Below, one piece after another: positions 35,509 to 42,932 of a stretch of DNA of 64,000 nt. The position numbers and the translations under genes are program-made. Location: positions 6,200,001 through 6,264,000 of the forward strand of contig NZ_JAUSXM010000001.1 in the NCBI RefSeq assembly GCF_030815985.1. Reading direction: 5' to 3'. The stretch is from Paenibacillus sp. W2I17 (GTDB lineage: Bacteria; Bacillota; Bacilli; Paenibacillales; Paenibacillaceae). Position 1 is the stretch's first letter, and every line of letters begins with the position of its first letter. Under the pieces are notes generated by a model that saw only the letters and a program-made list of their open reading frames with translations, ran no database searches and had not been told where the DNA came from.

Positions 35509-35817
35509 TCAGACCTAACCCATCCATTCTATAATATGACGCAATTTTATAAATAATCCTACCTCAATTGGTGATACTAACCTTGTCTGCTCTAACATAC
35601 AATGACTTTCGGGAGGTACATAACGCAGCCCTGAGCTGGTGAGATGCCGGAAAGTAACGCGATCTGTTTCCATACCTGACTAAGGCTTGTTTTGCAGAGA
35701 AAGATGCATGGGGACAAAAGGTAATATGCAAAAATTTTTATGCCAATTGTTTAAATGCTTCTGTAGCGGTTAATAGTAGACAGACAACAACAAAAACTTT
35801 AATTAGAGGTGAATGAT
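35509..35817. other. Intergenic region with a possible structured RNA element
   Basis: About 310 bp without a gene. A stem ACTTTC-GG (35605-35613) pairs with CC-GGAAAGT (35646-35655), enclosing a CAGC-CCTGA-GCTG hairpin. It lies about 160 bp before the GlsB-like gene. I do not recognise it as a known riboswitch class. Confidence 0.4.
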
Positions 35818-36075
35818 ATGGGTTGGTTATGGTCATTAATTATCGGTGGTATCATTGGTTGGTTGGCAGGTTTGATCGTTGGTCGTGACATTCCAGGTGG
35901 TGTTATTGGTAACATCATTGCTGGTTTCATCGGTGGATGGTTAGGTGGAGTAATCTTGGGCGATATGGGTCCTGAGATGGGCGGATTCTACATTGTACCT
36001 GCATTGATCGGTGCGATCGTTCTTGTAGCCATCGTAAGCTTGATCTTCCGTTCGATGGGACGTAGTCGCGGGTAA
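35818..36075 (+). CDS. GlsB/YeaQ/YmgE family small membrane protein
   Basis: An 85-residue, Gly-rich protein with three hydrophobic segments (GWLWSLIIGGIIGWLAGLIV, VIGNIIAGFIGGWLGGVIL and the C-terminal LIGAIVLVAIVSLIF), typical of the transglycosylase-associated GlsB family often induced by envelope or acid stress; molecular function is not established. The ATG at 35818 has AGAGGTGA six nt upstream and is preferred over GTG at 35809. Confidence 0.88.
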   Translation: MGWLWSLIIGGIIGWLAGLIVGRDIPGGVIGNIIAGFIGGWLGGVILGDMGPEMGGFYIVPALIGAIVLVAIVSLIFRSMGRSRG

Positions 36076-36127
36076 CTTAATCAAGATAATTTCTTGAATT
36101 AGTTGTCAGCTAAATGTTTTACCAATG

Positions 36128-36180
36128 AAGAGGTTGATTGAGAGCCATAACCATGGCTTTCAATCAACCTCTTGTTGTTT
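36128..36180 (+). terminator. Terminator after the GlsB-like gene
   Basis: Long stem AAGAGGTTGATTGA plus AGCCAT with their complements, ending CTCTTGTTGTTTT. Confidence 0.85.
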
Positions 36181-36232
36181 TAAAATATATAAAGATATGC
36201 GTAATAGCTATCTATATAAATTGGACTAAACA

Positions 36233-36420
36233 TTTACACGAGAACGTAGAGGACAGAAATAACCTGAAGAAGCGGAGCTAAAAGCTTTCTGTAAGAAAGC
36301 TGCTTCGAAAGCATACACTCGCCTTTATCACCAGATTTTCTCCTTGTAAAGCCAAATATAAAAAATCTGGGGATAACAGCGATCAGAAGGTTGTTCTGTC
36401 ATCGGAGTGGTAAGTGTAAA
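36233..36420. repeat. Structured repeat element, copy B
   Basis: A 188-bp relative of the element at 13679-13830, sharing blocks such as CAGAAATAA, CGCCTTTATC, AAAAAATCTGGGGATAACAG and GGTTGTTCTGTCATCGGAG. Its termini are TTTACAC and GTGTAAA, again perfectly complementary but different in sequence from copy A. Copy B has an extra internal hairpin (AGCTTTCTGTAAGAAAGCT). It ends 31 bp before the msrA start. Confidence 0.75.
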
Positions 36421-36450
36421 AGGTAGTTTAGATAAGAGGGGATGAACGGA

Positions 36451-36966
36451 ATGGAAAAAGCTACATTCGCCGGCGGATGTTTCTGGTGTATGGTTACACC
36501 GTTTGAAGAACAACCGGGCATTCATGGCATTATATCGGGTTATGCCGGCGGTCACGTCGAGAATCCAACATATGAGCAGGTCAAAACCGGGGAGACCGGT
36601 CATGTCGAAGTGGTTGAAATTACATTTGATCCAGATGTATTTCCTTATGAACGACTGCTGGAGCTATACTGGCCACAGATTGATCCAACGGATGACGGAG
36701 GTCAGTTCCAGGATCGGGGGACACAGTACCGTACGGCAATCTTTGTGCATAATGAACGTCAACGTGAGCTTGCTGAACAGTCCAAACAGGAACTGGCAGC
36801 CAGCGGACGATTCACTCAACCGATTGTTACGGAAATTCGGGATGCAGCTATATTCTATCCGGCTGAAGACTATCATCAGGATTACCACAAGAAAAACGAG
36901 AAACATTATAAGGAAGACCGTGCGTTATCCGGACGGGACGAATTTATCGAGCAGAACTGGAAATAA
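36451..36966 (+). CDS. msrA: Peptide-methionine (S)-S-oxide reductase MsrA
   Basis: A 171-residue cytosolic repair enzyme reducing methionine-S-sulfoxide in proteins (EC 1.8.4.11). The catalytic motif GGCFWC is at residues 8-13 with nucleophile Cys10. Other family blocks are [32 protein letters not shown] and [11 protein letters not shown]. The ATG at 36451 follows AAGAGGGG with proper spacing; the ATG at 36442 abuts that site. There is no fused MsrB. A structured repeat precedes it and a strong terminator follows. Confidence 0.95.
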   Translation: MEKATFAGGCFWCMVTPFEEQPGIHGIISGYAGGHVENPTYEQVKTGETGHVEVVEITFDPDVFPYERLLELYWPQIDPTDDGGQFQDRGTQYRTAIFVHNERQRELAEQSKQELAASGRFTQPIVTEIRDAAIFYPAEDYHQDYHKKNEKHYKEDRALSGRDEFIEQNWK

Positions 36967-36982
36967 TGCATCAGATCACATG

Positions 36983-37024
36983 AAAAGCCGGGAAAGTTCC
37001 AGTTGGAACTTTCCCGGCTTTTTG
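36983..37024. terminator. Bidirectional terminator between msrA and rlmA
   Basis: Perfect 18-bp stem AAAAGCCGGGAAAGTTCC with complement, tetraloop AGTT. Flanking A and T runs serve both converging genes. Confidence 0.95.
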
Positions 37025-37055
37025 GCTGTATGGCGGCTGAAATCAGCCCTAATGG

Positions 37056-37922
37056 TTATCTGATTGTTCCCACCAGTATTTCTACGTCAATGGTAATCTT
37101 CGACAAGGAAGCTTGAATGCTCACCAGGGATGATCCAGACCGATGCCAGGAAAGTGGTGTCATATGAACGAGTGAATTCAGCATGTTTTCGGTGACGGGC
37201 AGCGTGTAGGTCAGCGGAATGCTGGCGACGAGATGATGATGTTTGCGGAATCGGTCCAGCGTAAGTTCCCGGCTGTCTGCTCGATCAGGTCGATTCAGGA
37301 ACAGCATTTCTCTCAGTTCAATTAAATATCGTTCACGGGGGATGACTTTGATGATCCATCCCCCCTCCTTCAGAATTCGTCCAAACTCTTCATAGTTGGA
37401 AGGAGAAAATATATTCAGGATGATGTCCAGCTGACCTTCTGCAAACGGACTGCATGCCAGATCGCCGACAAACCAAATTTGCTGGTTGTAGGCAGAGGAA
37501 GCCATGGCAATGCCTTCTTTGGCAATGTCGATGCCCCAGCCAACGGCTGGAGTATTCTGCGTAATCTGCTGTAGAAATGTTCCCTCTCCTGTGCCTGCAT
37601 CCAGAATATGCACGGGATAGCTGATGTCAACGGAATAACGTGCGATCCAACTGCGTAGTACTTCGGTCAAAGGAGCATAAATACCGGTTTCCGATAAGAT
37701 ATTCCTTTTGGCTGTAAATAAACGTTTGTCATAGTTGCCCTTGAAAAAACGTGTCATGAAATTGATATAGCCTTGTCTTGCAAAATCAAAGCTATGCCTG
37801 GACACACATTGAATGCTCCCTGAGTTAATGGTTGCCATAGGGCTATGACAGATGGGACAGTTCAACATATGGATGTATGGATTAATAAGCGCAGCGCTAC
37901 GTTCTCTGCGATGGACTGACAT
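37056..37922 (-). CDS. rlmA: 23S rRNA (guanine-N1)-methyltransferase RlmA type
   Basis: A 288-residue SAM-dependent methyltransferase. The N-terminal zinc-binding module (CPICHSPM and QCVSRHSFD) and RQGYINFM segment are typical of RlmA; the SAM motif is ILDAGTGEGTFLQQI. Gram-positive members (RlmAII, TlrB) methylate G748 in helix 35 of 23S rRNA, next to the macrolide site, and TlrB contributes to tylosin resistance; Gram-negative RlmAI methylates G745. The start is put at 37922 with a modest GGGGTG site; an ATG at 37937 lacks one. The leader contains a promoter, a nine-codon ORF and a terminator hairpin, which suggests drug-induced expression. Confidence 0.88.
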   Translation of the reverse strand: MSVHRRERSAALINPYIHMLNCPICHSPMATINSGSIQCVSRHSFDFARQGYINFMTRFFKGNYDKRLFTAKRNILSETGIYAPLTEVLRSWIARYSVDISYPVHILDAGTGEGTFLQQITQNTPAVGWGIDIAKEGIAMASSAYNQQIWFVGDLACSPFAEGQLDIILNIFSPSNYEEFGRILKEGGWIIKVIPRERYLIELREMLFLNRPDRADSRELTLDRFRKHHHLVASIPLTYTLPVTENMLNSLVHMTPLSWHRSGSSLVSIQASLSKITIDVEILVGTIR

Positions 37923-37950
37923 GGAATAACACCCCATTCATTCAGATTTG

Positions 37951-38032
37951 GATAACTGAAGAAAAGGGCATAACAAATAAACCTCTGCACGAAATTCAAA
38001 AAAAGAGGTTTATGGCTATGCCCCAAGTTATC
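37951..38032 (-). terminator. Leader terminator hairpin upstream of rlmA
   Basis: On the minus strand: base GATAACT/AGTTATC, then GGGCATA with TATGCCC, then ATAAACCTCT with AGAGGTTTAT, with U-rich TTTTCTTC after the inner stem. The 5' base of the hairpin is the last codon region and stop of the leader ORF, so a ribosome stalled there would cover it. Confidence 0.78.
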
Positions 38033-38057
38033 TGTATCGAATGAACTGAATAATCAT
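38028..38057 (-). CDS. Putative macrolide-sensing leader peptide MIIQFIRYR
   Basis: Nine codons and a stop, with AAAAGGAG (38070-38077) 12 nt upstream and a promoter before that. The C-terminal Arg-Tyr-Arg fits the +X+ motif (Arg/Lys-X-Arg/Lys) at which macrolide-bound ribosomes are known to arrest, as in the short Erm leader peptides. Its stop codon is at the 5' foot of the terminator hairpin. The spacing of the ribosome-binding site is somewhat long. Confidence 0.6.
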   Translation of the reverse strand: MIIQFIRYR

Positions 38058-38114
38058 AGGAAGGTTAAGCTCCTTTTGCCTATCAAGATTAGGGTGAAGC
38101 AAGAGAACGTTACT

Positions 38115-38142
38115 AGTATAACAGGATGAGAAGAAATGACAA
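38115..38142 (-). promoter_or_regulatory. Promoter of the rlmA leader
   Basis: Minus strand: TTGTCA (38137-38142), 16-nt spacer, TATACT (38115-38120) with extended -10 TG. Confidence 0.62.
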
Positions 38143-38167
38143 GTAAGGGGAGCCAGGCGAATTTGAA

Positions 38168-38217
38168 ATAAAAGAGCGCCCTGTCAACCGTTTAGACGGT
38201 CATACAGAAGCGCTCCG
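38168..38217 (-). terminator. Terminator of the secreted beta-propeller gene
   Basis: Stem GAGCGC, CTGT and ACCGT blocks with complements (small internal loops), U-rich tail on the minus strand, four bases after the gene's stop. Confidence 0.85.
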
Positions 38218-38221
38218 TTCA

Positions 38222-39490
38222 TTATTTTGCAGCAGCCTTTAATACATATTTGGACAATTTCTCATTATTCATGGAATAGATGACATCATCGACATAGGTT
38301 GAAACACCTTCTAATGAAGGAACCGAGGCACTGGTAGTGTAGATATGCACGTCTTCCAGCGTCTGTGGATCAAGAATGTATCCTGTTTTGGCAAAATCAA
38401 GCTGATACTGACCATCCTGTGTCTGGTCGACATGCATCAACGCAGGCTGTGCGTCCTTGAATGTACGCTCGGTCACTTTGCCTTTCATCGTGTACAGTTC
38501 CAGCTTCTGCCCTGTAAAGACTGTATAACCGTTGCCAGCCGTCTGAATGTAGGCATCACCAGCAATGGCACGTCCCCAAGCAAGCTTGCCATCGATGCCA
38601 AAGCCCATCAGTCGGTTACCGGTATTCTCAAAATTGGCACGCATAATGATGGAACCATCGTCGAGAATGGCCAGGGATTCACCGCCGCCATCTCCTAATG
38701 TATTTGCATTGGCAGGGAATTGGTAGAAGGACAGACGATTCAACGTACGATCATAGATCTCCACTTTGGGATTCGCGGCTTGCTGCCAGAAGTTGCCTAC
38801 CTTAGTTTGTTTACTGGCATCCACCACAATTCGACCATGATCAGCCTTAAGCACGTTACCGTTAATGGTCTTTTCGGTAATCAGCTTGCCCTTTTTGTCA
38901 TATAACGAGATGGCAGAGCGAACGGAACCGTTTGACTGCACACCCTGACTTGAAGCAACCATCAGCGTATCGTTATCCAATAGGGATATGCTTGCAGGTG
39001 AATTCACCGTTTTGATCCAGTTGGTTTTACCGGATGTATTGAATGAGTACAATTTTTTGGTTTTGTCCGAATATTCCATATACACATAAGCCGTACCGTT
39101 GCTAGCATATACTGAATCAGAGTAGGTGGTATAAGGACCACCTTTCTCATGGAATAGCGTATTCCACTTCAATTGTCCAGTTGTAACATCGAATGCTTGG
39201 AGAGAGTCCAGTTGCCAATCGAGTGTTGTTTTGCTGCTTGTTTTGGTCACGGGCTGCGAGGCGTGTACATATACAAGATTTTTGGATGGCACGGCATGGA
39301 TTCCCTTGATCATGACATCTTTCTCTGTATTAGCCTCAGATAACATCAGTGAAGATGACGTCCACGCCGGTTTGGGCATGGATTCGGTTGAAGCAGCAGC
39401 GTAACCTGTTGTATTCATGGTGAAGAGGAGCATGCCGCTCAAAATGAGGGCAGCCCATGTTTTGGACTTGTGTTTGGTCAATGTATGCAA
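38222..39490 (-). CDS. Secreted PQQ-like beta-propeller protein
   Basis: A 422-residue exported protein with a signal peptide (TWAALILSGMLLFTMNTTGYAAA) and repeated beta-propeller strands of the PQQ/WD type (LQAFDVTTGQLKWNTLF, TKKLYSFNTSGKTNWIKTV, ALMHVDQTQDGQYQLDF). No cofactor-binding residues stand out, and function is unknown. The TTG at 39490 is preferred because AAAGGTGG lies eight nt before it; the TTG at 39520 has no site. An inverted repeat overlaps its probable promoter. Confidence 0.72.
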   Translation of the reverse strand: MHTLTKHKSKTWAALILSGMLLFTMNTTGYAAASTESMPKPAWTSSSLMLSEANTEKDVMIKGIHAVPSKNLVYVHASQPVTKTSSKTTLDWQLDSLQAFDVTTGQLKWNTLFHEKGGPYTTYSDSVYASNGTAYVYMEYSDKTKKLYSFNTSGKTNWIKTVNSPASISLLDNDTLMVASSQGVQSNGSVRSAISLYDKKGKLITEKTINGNVLKADHGRIVVDASKQTKVGNFWQQAANPKVEIYDRTLNRLSFYQFPANANTLGDGGGESLAILDDGSIIMRANFENTGNRLMGFGIDGKLAWGRAIAGDAYIQTAGNGYTVFTGQKLELYTMKGKVTERTFKDAQPALMHVDQTQDGQYQLDFAKTGYILDPQTLEDVHIYTTSASVPSLEGVSTYVDDVIYSMNNEKLSKYVLKAAAK

Positions 39491-39531
39491 GTGATAAACC
39501 ACCTTTCTTCTTCGGTTCAATAGAACCGATT

Positions 39532-39567
39532 GTTGAATTTTACCATTAAAGTCAAGCTGAATTCAAC
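39532..39567 (-). promoter_or_regulatory. Promoter with inverted-repeat operator for the beta-propeller gene
   Basis: GTTGAATT (39532-39539) and AATTCAAC (39560-39567) form an inverted repeat. On the minus strand TTGAAT, 18-nt spacer, TAAAAT fits a promoter lying within it, so a dimeric repressor could bind there. Confidence 0.4.
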
Positions 39568-39750
39568 CGAACATACTGTAACCTTTTATCATTGGTTTGT
39601 CGAAATGACTATGTTTGGTGAAGTATAAGGGTTACAGGGAATTCATCTTCTTTCGATGAAGGTGGAAGTCTGATATATTTAGTGCGGTGACAAGCCATAT
39701 CTGCGTAAGACGCTGGATAGAACATAGGAAATGACACAAGGAGAATAGCT

Positions 39751-40347
39751 ATGAACTGGAGTGAAAATGTGACCCTATGGGTCATTGGATGTATCATCAT
39801 ATTGTTGCTGCTGGCCTGGATTATTCGGCGTGTTATCAGGCGCGGGCAGCGGATCCGAAGTGAAGCCAATCCTCGTAAGATCACAATAAAGGACATCGAC
39901 AAGATGGAGGATGGTTCGGAATTTGAATTATATCTCTATCATTTATTCGAAGAGCTCGGGTACGATGAGGTACATAAGACAACGAGCAGCCGGGATTTTG
40001 GGGCAGATCTGGTGTTTGTTGATAGACTCGGCAGACGAAGTGTTATACAAGCGAAGCGATATGGTGCGAACCATCCTGTAGGATTGAGTGCAGTGCAGGA
40101 GATATATACATCCATGCGTTATTATGAAGCCGACCGATCAATTGTATTAACGTCCGCCCGTTACACTGAAGCCTGTCGGACGCTTGCAGCCGTTAATGGA
40201 GTGAAGCTGCTGGACCGGGAAGACCTGATGGAGTTAATTCTTTTATTTAAAGCGAGAAGAGTAGAAGAAGCATTGGAACTGATCGAAGAAGATGATCACG
40301 AACCAATCGAGACGTGGCAGTCCCGGCGAAAGCGGCAATCCCGCTAG
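39751..40347 (+). CDS. Membrane-anchored Mrr-like restriction endonuclease domain protein
   Basis: A 198-residue protein with one N-terminal membrane helix (VTLWVIGCIIILLLLAWII), a basic linker, and an Mrr_cat nuclease domain: FELYLYHLFEELGY, then the catalytic D-x12-QAK pattern (DFGADLVFVD then SVIQAKRYG). Soluble Mrr enzymes cut methylated DNA; membrane-anchored short forms are widespread but uncharacterised. CAAGGAG precedes the start. It is monocistronic and has no adjacent methyltransferase, so classical restriction-modification is unlikely. Confidence 0.82.
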   Translation: MNWSENVTLWVIGCIIILLLLAWIIRRVIRRGQRIRSEANPRKITIKDIDKMEDGSEFELYLYHLFEELGYDEVHKTTSSRDFGADLVFVDRLGRRSVIQAKRYGANHPVGLSAVQEIYTSMRYYEADRSIVLTSARYTEACRTLAAVNGVKLLDREDLMELILLFKARRVEEALELIEEDDHEPIETWQSRRKRQSR

Positions 40348-40429
40348 GTTGCATTGTGTTACTGTGCTAGATTTTTTAAATATAATCGAAAGTAGTAATG
40401 TAGTCAGGATTAACGTTTTAAAAACAATT

Positions 40430-40470
40430 ATAACCAATCGCTAGGTAAATATAGGCGACTGGTTATTTTT
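40430..40470 (+). terminator. Terminator after the Mrr-like gene
   Basis: Imperfect stem AACCA-AT-CGC with GCG-AC-TGGTT, then ATTTTT. Confidence 0.7.
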
Positions 40471-40532
40471 CTGGATAGATATTTAGAGCTCCGTTTGTTC
40501 ATCTGTGTGTTGTAGCATTCCGAATATTTGAT

Positions 40533-40967
40533 TCACCCCCCCCTGGTATCGACAATGTTCACCTCAAGACCGTGACATTTAAAATTGTGGTTAGGATTTT
40601 TCCTAACCTCATCTTTTTGAAGCTCATACATAGCTAATTTATAATTTATTTCTTCCATATGTTTCAGACTTTCTTCGATTTTCTTTTGTAATTCAATTTT
40701 ATGTTTCTTTAACATTTCCTCTCTTTCTGAATAGGTGGAGTTCCCCATCTCATAAGATTCCTTGTAGTCTTTAATTTTAGAAAGTGGCATTCCTGTTTCT
40801 TTGAGACAAAGAATAAAAGAAATCCAATCGATTTGTTGTTCGGTATAAACTCTATTCCCTTTTTCGTCGCGCGAAATATTCGGTAATATCCCTTGCTCTT
40901 CATAAAATCGAAGTGTCTTTGCAGTTATATTATAATTCTCCACCACATATTTCATTGAAAAAAACAT
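40533..40967 (-). CDS. MerR-family transcriptional regulator
   Basis: A 144-residue regulator with the MerR winged helix (YNITAKTLRFYEEQGILPN, then GNRVYTEQQIDWISFIL) and a coiled-coil dimerisation helix. It resembles AdhR-type aldehyde or electrophile sensors. There is one Cys in the C-terminal part (KCHGLEV) and one in the DNA-binding domain. GGAGG lies nine nt before the ATG. It is divergent from the flavin oxidoreductase gene, which it probably controls through the palindrome at 40986-41002. Confidence 0.85.
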   Translation of the reverse strand: MFFSMKYVVENYNITAKTLRFYEEQGILPNISRDEKGNRVYTEQQIDWISFILCLKETGMPLSKIKDYKESYEMGNSTYSEREEMLKKHKIELQKKIEESLKHMEEINYKLAMYELQKDEVRKNPNHNFKCHGLEVNIVDTRGG

Positions 40968-40985
40968 CTGATCGCCTCCATAGTT

Positions 40986-41002
40986 ACAGTTACTGTAACT
41001 GT
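40986..41002. promoter_or_regulatory. MerR-type operator palindrome
   Basis: ACAGTTAC-T-GTAACTGT, eight-base perfect arms, 19 bp upstream of the MerR start. Confidence 0.65.
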
Positions 41003-41192
41003 TATTTTATCACATAGAAGATTATTTAAAATTAAATCGTTTTAAATTACGTGTCAAATTCCTACTTTACTTCCCCTTAGGTTAAGCTGATATTCTTGAG
41101 TAGAACTTGTGGTTGGGATGAATGAGGTAGGGTTACCTTCACCTGTTCCATAAATAAACACTTAGAAATCAAAATATAAAGGAGAACGTACA

Positions 41193-42311
41193 ATGAGTAA
41201 ATTTAATAACTTGTTTGAACCCTTTACATTCAATAAAGGGGTTACCTTAAAGAATAGAGTGGTTATGTCTCCGATGACGACATGGTCAAGTAATGATGAT
41301 TACACGATTTCCGATGAGGAAGTTGCATATTATAAAAAAAGAGTGAATGGTGTAGGTTTAGTTATCACGGGCTGTACTCATGTCCTACCCAATGGTATTG
41401 GATTTACACATGAATTCGCCGCATATAATGATTCATTTATCCCTAGTCTAAAAAAATTGGCAGATGCTGCTAAGAGTGGAGGAGCTCCAGCAATTCTTCA
41501 ATTGTTCCATGCTGGAGATAAAGCGATTGCTGAATTAGTTCCTAATGGTGACGTGGTAAGTCCGAGCGGTGATGCTCTGACTGAAGCAGTATCCCCTAGA
41601 GAACTCACACATGAAGAAATTCTGGAAATTATACATGCGTTCGGTGAAGCTACAAGACGTGCAATTGAAGCTGGTTTTGACGGTGTTGAACTCCATGGAG
41701 CCCACGGTTTTTTACTTCAAAGCTTTTTATCTCCATTCTTTAACAAACGTCAAGACCAATGGGGGGGATCACTGGAAAAACGTCTGAGTTTTCCAATAGC
41801 TGTTATTCGAGAGGTGAAAAAAGCTATTGAGAGATATTCGACAAAACCATTTATTTTAGGTTACCGCATTTCCCCAGAGGAACATCAACAAGATGCCCTT
41901 AGAATGAAAGATACTTACGCACTGATTGATAAACTGATTGAAGAAAATGTTGATTATGTTCATGGTTCCTTGGTACAAGCCCTTACGTCCAAACCAAAAT
42001 ATAACCAAGATAACAAAAAAACGTATCTTGAGCTGATTGTTGAACATGCCAACAATCGGATTTTTGTAATTGCAGCGGGTTCCTTGGAAAGCCCAGAGGA
42101 TGTCTCTGAAAGCATGGAGAAAGGACTCTCTTTAGCGGTAATTGGACGTGTATTAATCTCCGATCCAGAGTGGGTTGAAAAAGTTCAACAAGGAAGGCAG
42201 GCGGAAATCCAAAACGTGATTAAATCATCTAACGTTAGAGATCTTGTGTTGCCAGCGAAACTATGGGGTGTCATACAAAATGCAGGTCCATGGTTTAAAG
42301 TTGAACAATAA
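41193..42311 (+). CDS. Old Yellow Enzyme family NADH:flavin oxidoreductase
   Basis: A 372-residue FMN-dependent TIM-barrel oxidoreductase (YqiG/NemA-like). Family features include LKNRVVMSPMTTWSS near the N-terminus, LQLFHAGDKA, FDGVELHGAHGFLLQSFLSP with the substrate-binding His pair, and LAVIGRVLISDPEWV in the phosphate-binding region. Such enzymes reduce electrophilic alkenes and nitro compounds. AAAGGAG precedes the ATG. Divergent pairing with a MerR regulator suggests induction by reactive electrophiles. Codon use is more AT-rich than in surrounding genes. Confidence 0.9.
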   Translation: MSKFNNLFEPFTFNKGVTLKNRVVMSPMTTWSSNDDYTISDEEVAYYKKRVNGVGLVITGCTHVLPNGIGFTHEFAAYNDSFIPSLKKLADAAKSGGAPAILQLFHAGDKAIAELVPNGDVVSPSGDALTEAVSPRELTHEEILEIIHAFGEATRRAIEAGFDGVELHGAHGFLLQSFLSPFFNKRQDQWGGSLEKRLSFPIAVIREVKKAIERYSTKPFILGYRISPEEHQQDALRMKDTYALIDKLIEENVDYVHGSLVQALTSKPKYNQDNKKTYLELIVEHANNRIFVIAAGSLESPEDVSESMEKGLSLAVIGRVLISDPEWVEKVQQGRQAEIQNVIKSSNVRDLVLPAKLWGVIQNAGPWFKVEQ

Positions 42312-42325
42312 AGAAGATGAAAGAT

Positions 42326-42358
42326 CAAAAAAGGACGCTAATAATAGCGGCCTTTTTT
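42326..42358 (+). terminator. Terminator after the flavin oxidoreductase
   Basis: AAAAAAGG-CGCTA stem with complement and TTTTTT. Confidence 0.9.
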
Positions 42359-42540
42359 GATTTCAAGAACTTTTGTATTAATTTATATATTGCAACAGGT
42401 TTTGTTCACTCTTCTTGAGGAAAATGGGCAATTTACGTTGCAGTTTCCCTCTGCCATAGCTTAAATAATTATAATTTGGAAGATATATTTACTTATCCGC
42501 TTCAACAAAAAAGCTTCACCTTCACTTGCGTAGCTGCACA

Positions 42541-42561
42541 TGATATATTGAGTGTATATCA
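42541..42561. promoter_or_regulatory. Inverted repeat upstream of a small gene
   Basis: TGATATA, 7-nt spacer, TATATCA, perfect arms, directly before the ribosome-binding site. It may be an operator or part of the -10 region. Confidence 0.4.
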
Positions 42562-42583
42562 ACCAAAGGAGTGTGTGATCCAT

Positions 42584-42811
42584 ATGGCACGTACACAAAC
42601 ACAAAAAGCATTACGTAAAGCAGAGCGGTCAGGTCAATGGTGCTCGGAACAGAGCCGAAGAGTTAACGGGGATTATGGTGCGTTATCCCAGCATGTACGG
42701 CTCATGCCTACGAAGCAGGAAAAATTGCAAAAGGTCAAACACAAGAAGCAGATCATCCAGGATGGTGGTGCTTCTTTTTATTTTGTCTATGAGGCGCCGA
42801 TTGCTGGATAA
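42584..42811 (+). CDS. Small basic hypothetical protein
   Basis: A 75-residue, Lys/Arg/Gln-rich protein (ARTQTQKALRKAERSGQWC, then LMPTKQEKLQKVKHKKQII) with a short hydrophobic end. No family is recognised; its charge suggests nucleic-acid binding. An AAAGGAG site lies upstream of the ATG at 42584, whereas the longer frame from 42476 has none. The perfect inverted repeat before the gene suggests its own control. Confidence 0.6.
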   Translation: MARTQTQKALRKAERSGQWCSEQSRRVNGDYGALSQHVRLMPTKQEKLQKVKHKKQIIQDGGASFYFVYEAPIAG

Positions 42812-42932
42812 GTAAGACGATAGAATTCTTTCTTTGGTTGGAAAGTAATCATGTGGACTGTTAAAATCAATGTATCTTAATAAATTGGACTATAAATCCT
42901 TGTACACTAAATGAAGGGAAGAACCTATACAT

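Noticed and set aside
35600..35660. TPP or other known riboswitch (a TGAGATG fragment is present)
   Set aside because: The remaining conserved TPP core elements and pairings are missing.
37951..38032. Hairpin as a simple terminator of an upstream minus-strand gene
   Set aside because: The upstream beta-propeller gene already has its own terminator at 38168-38217, and a new promoter lies between them.
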